From NCBI GenBank assembly GCA_030744725.1, contig JASLPZ010000012.1, positions 1 to 40,459 on the forward strand: a stretch of DNA of 40,459 nt, written 5' to 3'. The translations under genes were made by a program, and so were the position numbers. Origin of the DNA: ARS98 sp030744725 (lineage in GTDB: Bacteria; Planctomycetota; Planctomycetia; Pirellulales; Pirellulaceae). The notes below the pieces were generated by a model that was given only the letters and a program-made list of their open reading frames with translations, was not told the DNA's origin and ran no database searches. Of this stretch, positions 34,474-40,459 are shown piece after piece; the stretch's first letter is position 1; each line of letters begins with the position of its first letter.

Positions 34474-37134
34474 ATGTCTGACAAGATGATCTACTACTTT
34501 GGCAAGTCGGGTTGCGATGGCAAGGGGGCGGACAAGCAGTTACTCGGTGGCAAGGGCCTGAATCTGGCCGAAATGACCGACATTGGATTGCCGGTGCCGC
34601 CCGGTTTTACGATCACGACGTCGTGCTGCGATCAGTATTACAAAGAGGGCGGTCGACTGCCTGCAGGGTTGATCGACGATGTCAAAGCCAACGTGGCGAA
34701 ACTCGAGCAGGAACTGGGCAAGAAGTTCGGCGACGACGCAAACCCATTGTTGGTTTCGGTGCGGAGCGGTGCGGCCGTTTCCATGCCGGGCATGATGGAC
34801 ACGATCTTGAACTTGGGGCTGACCGATGTGGCAGTCGAAGGGTTAGCCAAGGCAACTGACAACCAACGCTTCGCCTACGACGCTTATCGCCGCTTGATCA
34901 ACATGTTTGGCGGTGTGGTGATGGAGATCGACCACGGACATTTCGAAGCCGCTTTCTCGACGATCAAGACGAAATACGATGTCGAACTCGATACCGAGGT
35001 CCCCGCGGAAGGGCTCGTCGAATTGTGCCAAGCTTACAAGGCAGTGTATCGCGAACATACGGGTACTGACTTTCCTCAGGATCCGCACGCACAACTGGCT
35101 TTGGCCGTCGAAGCGGTCTTCAAGAGCTGGAATACATTCCGGGCGATTCGCTATCGTGAAGTCGAAGGTATCCGCGGTCTGCTCGGCACTGCCGTCAACT
35201 GCCAGTCGATGGTCTACGGAAACATGGGGAACGACAGCGGAACTGGTGTCGCGTTCACTCGCAATCCGTCCACGGGCGAAAATAAATTCTATGGTGAATT
35301 CTTGGTCAATGCCCAAGGCGAAGACGTGGTTGCTGGCATTCGCACGCCGCAACCCGTTGATGAAATGCCGGCTTGGAAGACCGAGGCGTTACCGGAGATC
35401 GGTGCCAAGGTTCACAAGCAGTTGCTGGAAATCAAGACGATTCTGGAAAGCCACTATCGCGACATGCAAGACATCGAGTTCACAATCGAAGGTGGCAAGT
35501 TGTTCATGCTGCAAACGCGAAACGGGAAACGCACGGGTGCGGCCGCGGTTCGCGTCGCCTGCGAGATGGTTAAGGAAGGATTGATCGAGGAGAAGACCGG
35601 CGTCATGCGAATTCCGGCCAACGACCTGACTCAATTGCTGTTGCCAAGTTTCAATCCGGAAGCCAAGGTGGCCGCCGAAGTCCTCACAAAAGGCTTGCCG
35701 GCATCGCCCGGCGCGTCCGTTGGCAAGCTGGCTTTTACGGCAGACGAAGCGGTCGAGCGAACGGCGGCTGGCGAGAAAGTACTCCTGTGCCGCAAGGAGA
35801 CCAGCCCGGAAGATATCGATGGTATGCACAGCGCCGCTGGGATTTTGACGAGCACTGGCGGCATGACCAGCCACGCCGCGGTTGTTGCGCGTGGATGGGG
35901 CCGCTGTTGCGTGGCAGGAGCCGGTGATATCCAGATCGACGAGAAGGGGCGCAAGATCACCGTCGCGGGCAAGATGCTTAACCACGCCGACACAGTTTCG
36001 ATCGACGGCACGACGGGCGAAGTCATGGTTGGTTCGGTCGCCACACAGTCGCCTGAACTCTCCGGCGATTTCGCGACGGTAATGGATTGGGCCGACAAAT
36101 ACCGCACTTTGCAGGTCCGCACCAATGCCGATTCACCGGAAGACTCGCAGCGTGCCCGTGAATTCGGCGCACAAGGCATCGGTCTTTGCCGAACCGAGCA
36201 CATGTTCTTCGAGGGCGATCGAATCACGGCCGTTCGCGAGATGATCTTGGCCAAAGACGAGGCCGCTCGTCGCGCGGCAGTGGCCAAACTGCTTCCCTTC
36301 CAGCGAAACGACTTTGTCGGCATCTTCACGGCGATGAAGGGCCTGCCCGTCACCGTCCGGTTGCTTGACCCGCCGCTGCACGAGTTCCTGCCGCACGAGA
36401 AAAAGTCGCAGGAAGAAATGGCGAAACACATGGGTCTCGCTTTGGAAGAGGTCACTTCGCGCGTGGAACAGTTGCACGAGGCCAACCCGATGCTGGGGCA
36501 TCGTGGCTGCCGTCTGAGTGTGACGTATCCGGAGATCCTGGAGATGCAGGTTCGGGCGATCGTCGAAGCGGCCATCGCCTGCCAGGCAGACGGTGTCGAT
36601 GCTCATCCGGAAATCATGATTCCACTGGTCGGCACAGCCACCGAATTGAAGCTACTGCGTGGCTTGACGGAAGAGACGATTGCCGAGGTCAAGAAAGAGA
36701 AAGGCGTCAGCGACTTGGACATCTTGATCGGCACCATGATCGAGATCCCGCGTGCCGCCCTCACCGCAGACGAAGTCGCCGAGTACGCAGACTTCTTCAG
36801 CTTTGGGACCAATGATCTCACGCAGATGACGTTTGGCTACAGTCGTGACGACATCAATTCCTTCCTGCCAGACTATTTGAGGAAGGAAATTCTGCCGACT
36901 GACCCATTCCAGGCCCTGGACCAAACGGGTGTTGGCCAGTTGGTCGAGATGGGGGTCACCAAAGGCCGCAGCACACGCGCGGGCTTGAAAGTTGGCATCT
37001 GTGGCGAACACGGGGGCGATCCTTCGTCGATCGACTTCTGCCACCGTGTTGGGCTGGATTACGTCAGTTGTTCGCCCTTCCGCGTGCCGATCGCGCGATT
37101 GGCTGCTGCTCAGGCCGCGATCAACAACGGCTAG
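34474..37134 (+). CDS. ppdK: Pyruvate, phosphate dikinase
   Basis: Interconverts pyruvate + ATP + Pi and PEP + AMP + PPi; 886 residues, the usual length. An N-terminal ATP-binding domain includes GGKGLNLAEMT and VSVRSGAAVSMPGMMDTILNLGL. The phosphohistidine domain carries catalytic H467 in GGMTSHAAVVARG. The C-terminal PEP/pyruvate TIM barrel includes GIGLCRTEHMFF, IEIPRAAL, FFSFGTNDLTQMTFGYSRDD and VGICGEHGGDP, whose Cys is the acid/base residue. The start at 34474 is chosen by alignment; a GTG at 34450 is in frame. It is convergent with lpxA and followed by two inverted repeats. Confidence 0.97.
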   Translation: MSDKMIYYFGKSGCDGKGADKQLLGGKGLNLAEMTDIGLPVPPGFTITTSCCDQYYKEGGRLPAGLIDDVKANVAKLEQELGKKFGDDANPLLVSVRSGAAVSMPGMMDTILNLGLTDVAVEGLAKATDNQRFAYDAYRRLINMFGGVVMEIDHGHFEAAFSTIKTKYDVELDTEVPAEGLVELCQAYKAVYREHTGTDFPQDPHAQLALAVEAVFKSWNTFRAIRYREVEGIRGLLGTAVNCQSMVYGNMGNDSGTGVAFTRNPSTGENKFYGEFLVNAQGEDVVAGIRTPQPVDEMPAWKTEALPEIGAKVHKQLLEIKTILESHYRDMQDIEFTIEGGKLFMLQTRNGKRTGAAAVRVACEMVKEGLIEEKTGVMRIPANDLTQLLLPSFNPEAKVAAEVLTKGLPASPGASVGKLAFTADEAVERTAAGEKVLLCRKETSPEDIDGMHSAAGILTSTGGMTSHAAVVARGWGRCCVAGAGDIQIDEKGRKITVAGKMLNHADTVSIDGTTGEVMVGSVATQSPELSGDFATVMDWADKYRTLQVRTNADSPEDSQRAREFGAQGIGLCRTEHMFFEGDRITAVREMILAKDEAARRAAVAKLLPFQRNDFVGIFTAMKGLPVTVRLLDPPLHEFLPHEKKSQEEMAKHMGLALEEVTSRVEQLHEANPMLGHRGCRLSVTYPEILEMQVRAIVEAAIACQADGVDAHPEIMIPLVGTATELKLLRGLTEETIAEVKKEKGVSDLDILIGTMIEIPRAALTADEVAEYADFFSFGTNDLTQMTFGYSRDDINSFLPDYLRKEILPTDPFQALDQTGVGQLVEMGVTKGRSTRAGLKVGICGEHGGDPSSIDFCHRVGLDYVSCSPFRVPIARLAAAQAAINNG

Positions 37135-37175
37135 GTGCAAGACCGTTCAATGAGGTGACGTCAGTCGAATGATAG

Positions 37176-37248
37176 GGGGTCGGGAGTGTTTTTCGGCCAT
37201 CAGCGTCTGCCGACCGTAAGTTGTTGCCCGAAAAAGACTCCCGACCCC
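37176..37248. repeat. Long inverted repeat between convergent ppdK and lpxA
   Basis: The 21-nt arms 37176-37196 and 37228-37248 match at 20 of 21 positions, around a 31-nt centre. The outer part is GGGGTCGGGAGT and the inner part is a T5/A5 tract. It could be a bidirectional terminator or a copy of a dispersed REP-like palindrome. I see no second copy in the window. Confidence 0.7.
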
Positions 37249-37300
37249 TTCCTGGCACTGATCCATCCGCACACGCTGCTAGGGCATGCGACGGTTTGGC

Positions 37301-37334
37301 GAAAGGCTGGCTGAGATTTCTCAGCCAGCCTTTC
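37301..37334. terminator. Perfect 16-bp inverted repeat across the lpxA stop codon
   Basis: GAAAGGCTGGCTGAGA (37301-37316), TT, then the exact complement (37319-37334). The right arm encodes the last LpxA codons (RKAG) and the stop. On the plus strand it is followed by GTGTTTC. It may terminate ppdK readthrough. Confidence 0.55.
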
Positions 37335-38178
37335 GTGTTTCTAGATCGACGGCTCGTTGAATTCTGTTCGTGGGAAAGCGAACGGTCGCGGCGCGCGGTG
37401 TGCGGCGTTCTTGCACAACGCCGCGTTGACTGCTGACCAAGAATTCGTAAAACTCGGAGGCTGGCCCGTCAGGAAACTGTTTGCTGAGTTTTGCGAGCGT
37501 CTCGTTCCACGTCAGGCCCTCGCGGTAGACGACACGATAGGCGGCTTTGAGGTCAGACAAGTCCGCCGGCGAGAATCCGCTCCGCCGCAAACCGACCTGA
37601 TTCAACCCGACGATCTTCGTGGTGATTCCGTCCAGCATGACAAAGGGTGGCACATCTTGCGAAACGTGCGCTTGGCCGCCAACCATGGCGTACTGACCGA
37701 TCCGACAGAACTGGTGAATCCCAGCAGCCCCCGCGATATACACACAATCGTCGACCACGACGTGTCCGGCAATCATGACGTTATTGGCCACGATAATGTG
37801 GTCCCCCAAATCACAGTCATGGCCCACGTGTGAATTGGCCATTAGCAGATTGTGTTGACCAATTTGTGTCACACTCGCCGGCTCGAGGGCGCGGTGGATT
37901 GTCACGTATTCGCGAATCACGTTGTGGTCGCCAATGTCCACTCGGCCGACTTCGTTGCCGGCTTGCAAGTGTTGCGGACGTCCGCCCAGGACCGCACCCT
38001 CGGCAACCTCGCAATTGACGCCGAGCGACGTGCCGGATTTGATCACGACATGTGACGCAATCTGGCAATCATCGTCCAAGGTGGTGCCCGCTTCGATCAC
38101 CGAAAACGCCCCAATCGAGACATTTACGCCTAGCCTTGCGTCGGGCGATACAACTGCCGTTTCATGAACGCGCGTCAC
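37321..38178 (-). CDS. lpxA: UDP-N-acetylglucosamine O-acyltransferase (LpxA)
   Basis: First acyltransferase of lipid A synthesis, 285 residues. The N-terminal left-handed beta-helix has hexapeptide repeats from ~1 to 185, with the family blocks GGRPQH, EYVTIHRA, NSHVGHDCDLGDHIIVANN (H120 equals the catalytic His of E. coli LpxA) and GGQAHVSQDVPPF. The C-terminal helical domain includes GLNQVGLRRSGF. It is ~20 residues longer than E. coli LpxA at the C-terminus. It stands apart from lpxD/fabZ, its usual partners. Presence of LpxA supports a Gram-negative type outer membrane with lipid A. Confidence 0.93.
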   Translation of the reverse strand: MTRVHETAVVSPDARLGVNVSIGAFSVIEAGTTLDDDCQIASHVVIKSGTSLGVNCEVAEGAVLGGRPQHLQAGNEVGRVDIGDHNVIREYVTIHRALEPASVTQIGQHNLLMANSHVGHDCDLGDHIIVANNVMIAGHVVVDDCVYIAGAAGIHQFCRIGQYAMVGGQAHVSQDVPPFVMLDGITTKIVGLNQVGLRRSGFSPADLSDLKAAYRVVYREGLTWNETLAKLSKQFPDGPASEFYEFLVSSQRGVVQERRTPRAATVRFPTNRIQRAVDLETRKAG

Positions 38179-38428
38179 GTTGAACTCCTCTGAAGGCGTG
38201 TCTACCCAATTGTCATCGGCACCTGGCGGGGTTCGGATTGAAACGATTTTTCAGGTTGCTACCCGAATTGTGGGGGGCGTTTGCTTGCAGGTGTAACGAG
38301 GCCGGGTCTTTTTTCCAATAAACACCGCGATTCTGGGAGAAGAAGATCTCGACCGAAGAAATCACTCGATCCAGTGACCTGTACTGACGAGCGACCGGTC
38401 TCGCCACCTTGGCGCTCCGCCCACCGCG

Positions 38429-39316
38429 TTACCGATCGATCTGAATCCCCGCATCATCAATGTGATAGCGAGCAATCTGATCGTCACACGCGCTGCCTCG
38501 ATGCTTGGCGATATACAGCCCACGTTCGATCCGATTTCCCTCTCGGATCTTCCCCAAGTAGATCAACGTGCTGGCGTTGGCCAGGGCGTCGCCTTCGTCG
38601 AGCGGTCGCACGATCATGTCGTCCAGCATGGCGTCGTGCGATGTATACAATAGCAGGCAACTGTTGGACGCCGTGTCGTAGTTATGGGTTGCGGCGTCCG
38701 CCGCGTTGCGCCGATAAGCTTCACGGAACAGGTCACGCGCTACCCATTCGGGATCCTTCCGAATCACTTGATGATAGACGTACTCGAATAAACTGAATTG
38801 AATCGACTCGTGCGGCCGGTCCGTCGGTTCGATGCCATCCACGACGAATCGTCGCACGCCATGTACGCAGTTCCCATACAAGAATGCGATCGCGCTGCGC
38901 AGTTTGGCATTCAATTCAGCTTGCCATTGCTGCCATTGTTCGAAATCCAGGTCGCGTTTGGTGACCCGCCGACCGCTGTAGTCAAATAGGTGTAGATAGT
39001 CGCCGTGATTGCGTTCCGCAGCGAAAAATGAATCCAACTTGATCATCTGGTCGCCGGAAACTTCCGACATCGTCCAGTCGAAGATTCTTTGAGCGTATTC
39101 CGAATGGCTTTGAGAATCACCACGCGTGCTCATGTCAAACACCACGCCCCGGTGACCCTCCTGCGCCAGACCCGCGTTGGCGAATTGAATCCCCAGTTGT
39201 GTCTTGCCAATACCTGTCGCCCCAACGATCACTGTCAACGTTCCGGGCAGCAGACCGCCGCCGAGTTTCTCGTCGAGCTTGTCGATCCCCGTGGAATGGC
39301 GAACTTGCGCAGCCAT
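38429..39316 (-). CDS. KaiC/RAD55-like RecA-fold ATPase
   Basis: A 295-residue single RecA/KaiC domain protein. It opens with the KaiC-type lead GIDKLDEKLGGGLLPGTLTVIVG, then Walker A GATGIGKT at 32-39, and a Walker-B-like strand RRFVVDGIEPT. Unlike circadian KaiC it has one domain. Inserted segments (FFAAERNHGDYLHLF and a Trp/Gln-rich helix FEQWQQWQAELNAK) are unusual. Such proteins are often signalling or DNA-associated ATPases; the specific role is unknown. ATG 39316 is preferred to the TTG before it because GAGGAC lies just upstream. It is divergent from the acyl-CoA synthetase gene (203-nt gap). The 250 nt between it and lpxA (38179-38428) holds nothing that I can identify. Confidence 0.82.
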   Translation of the reverse strand: MAAQVRHSTGIDKLDEKLGGGLLPGTLTVIVGATGIGKTQLGIQFANAGLAQEGHRGVVFDMSTRGDSQSHSEYAQRIFDWTMSEVSGDQMIKLDSFFAAERNHGDYLHLFDYSGRRVTKRDLDFEQWQQWQAELNAKLRSAIAFLYGNCVHGVRRFVVDGIEPTDRPHESIQFSLFEYVYHQVIRKDPEWVARDLFREAYRRNAADAATHNYDTASNSCLLLYTSHDAMLDDMIVRPLDEGDALANASTLIYLGKIREGNRIERGLYIAKHRGSACDDQIARYHIDDAGIQIDR

Positions 39317-39519
39317 CAAAGTCCTCTATTTGGCTCATGTTCTTTCCGCGACCACAACGCGTAGCCGTTTGTAGAAGGATAACCGGTTGTTTGCTTCGTT
39401 TGTACCGTCACAATATGTAGCGTGCATACAATCACTAAGAAGCAGAAGTCGTAGTGCGGTTCACGTTCACTGCCGATTGAATACGTTTGCGACACCCCAC
39501 TGATTCAGAAGGGACGCCA

Positions 39520-40459
39520 ATGTCGACGGACACCACGTTGGTGGATCTATTCAATGACCGTGTTGCTTCCAGTGGCGACATCACCGCCATCTGGATCGTC
39601 GAGGATGGCGAGTTTCAGCCCCGCACGTGGAACGAATTGGCGAGCGACGTATTCCGTGTCGCCACGTCATTGGCGGAGTTTGTCGAACCGGGCGAGCGTG
39701 TCGTTCAGCTGTCGGAGAATCGATATGAATGGATCGTGTGCGATCTGGCGATTCAGTTGGCTCGGGCGATTCACGTTCCGATTCACGCCCCGCTGGCGGC
39801 CGCTCAGGTGCTCGAGCAGATTCGGGATTGCGATGCTCGTGTCGCGCTGGCCTCGACAGTCGAGCAAGTCGAGAAGATCCTCATAGGTGGCGACGACTTG
39901 CCACCGGACCTGCGACTGTTCTGTTTCGACCACAGCCCAGACACGGGCGGTGTCGAGCCGTTCACTCGACTGCTCGACGAGCAACAGGGTTCGACCGAGG
40001 CAGTTGTACGAGCAGCGCGCACGCATGTCACGCCGGAGTCGATCGCCACGTTGCTCTACACTTCCGGAACCACTGGTGAACCAAAGGGCGTGATCTTGAC
40101 GCAGCGCAACTTGACGAGCAACGCTTTGGCGACCCTGGCCGCGATCGAACAGACGACTGAAGACCTCCGTGTCAATTTCCTGCCACTCAGTCACGTGTTC
40201 GCGCGAACTTGTGACCTCTACACATGGATCGCACTCGGTTCGCAGTTGGCACTGGCACAGTCGCGCGAATCCGTGATCGCAGATTGCCAGGCACTGCATC
40301 CCACGACGTTGAACGGCGTTCCATATTTCTTCGACAAGGTTCGACGCGTTTTGATTGACATGGGAAGGGCTGATGAACCGGACGCGTTAAGAAACCTGTT
40401 TGGAGGCAAGGTCAGGTTCTTCTGCTCCGGTGGCGCCGCGTTGCCCGATCACGTATTTG
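39520..40459 (+). CDS. Long-chain acyl-CoA synthetase/AMP-forming ligase, 5' part
   Basis: The first 313 residues of an ANL-superfamily adenylating enzyme, running off the window edge. The P-loop motif YTSGTTGEPKGV is at 180-191. LPLSHVFART follows, as in long-chain (FadD15/COG1022 type) ligases, and later FFCSGGAALPDHVF. It would activate a fatty acid to acyl-AMP and then acyl-CoA. The start ATG 39520 has AGAAGGGA (39507-39514) upstream. The C-terminal domain with the catalytic Lys is outside the window. Confidence 0.92.
   Translation, partial: MSTDTTLVDLFNDRVASSGDITAIWIVEDGEFQPRTWNELASDVFRVATSLAEFVEPGERVVQLSENRYEWIVCDLAIQLARAIHVPIHAPLAAAQVLEQIRDCDARVALASTVEQVEKILIGGDDLPPDLRLFCFDHSPDTGGVEPFTRLLDEQQGSTEAVVRAARTHVTPESIATLLYTSGTTGEPKGVILTQRNLTSNALATLAAIEQTTEDLRVNFLPLSHVFARTCDLYTWIALGSQLALAQSRESVIADCQALHPTTLNGVPYFFDKVRRVLIDMGRADEPDALRNLFGGKVRFFCSGGAALPDHVF

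Noticed and set aside
1..40459. Mobile elements, integrases, transposases, prophage genes or CRISPR-Cas
   Set aside because: None was seen on either strand; the window is core and lineage-specific chromosome.

Overview
The window looks like a chromosomal segment of a planctomycete, probably of the Pirellula/Rhodopirellula group. Four things point there: tetrahydromethanopterin-linked C1 genes (fae plus a methylene-H4MPT dehydrogenase) in a bacterium with LPS and Omp85 genes; a very cysteine-rich secreted protein made of 'YTV' repeats, a hallmark of planctomycete proteinaceous envelopes; giant secreted or membrane-anchored proteins of 1123 and 2332 residues; and a type II pseudopilin of the planctomycete kind. 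It is draft sequence: a 10-N scaffold gap lies inside one gene. No insertion sequence, prophage or CRISPR array is visible.

Layout. 1-2050: an unrecognised protein (-), a probable small RNA or leader with its own promoter and strong terminator, and an inositol-monophosphatase-family gene (+). 2051-12417: two translationally coupled giant genes that together contain three copies of the same ~1100-residue unit (signal segment, beta-rich ectodomain, C-terminal membrane cluster). 12571-14485: rimI-like acetyltransferase, YfcE-type phosphodiesterase (-), PlsC-like acyltransferase. 14589-17379: C1 locus with an ATP-grasp ligase divergent from fae and the methylene-H4MPT dehydrogenase. 17431-18972: a zinc-ribbon/proline-rich/membrane protein and a small secreted protein.

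19086-22337: an outer-membrane assembly locus in which BamA is split into a POTRA-only protein and a separate beta-barrel protein with a lipoprotein-type signal. 22724-29645: a conserved replication/translation island on the minus strand (glmU N-terminal domain, prs, rplY, pth, rpsF, ssb, rplI, dnaB), interrupted by a groES-like gene on the plus strand and lacking rpsR. 29898-31410: tRNA-Gln(UUG), rex, pseudopilin. 31830-33377: the YTV protein. 33521-40459: CPBP protease, ppdK, lpxA, a KaiC/RAD55-like ATPase and the 5' part of an acyl-CoA synthetase gene.

How the genes fit together. Envelope construction is the strongest theme: split BamA, lpxA, PlsC, the UDP-GlcNAc pyrophosphorylase domain, the YTV protein and possibly the giant membrane proteins. 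C1 handling (fae, mtdB-like, ATP-grasp) and redox/energy control (rex, ppdK) form a second theme. The most unusual items are the split BamA with a duplicated junction strand, the triplicated giant units, and the unidentified transcript at about 805-953. The N gap is probably an artefact, because its two flanks overlap by 6 nt and merging them restores one open reading frame.
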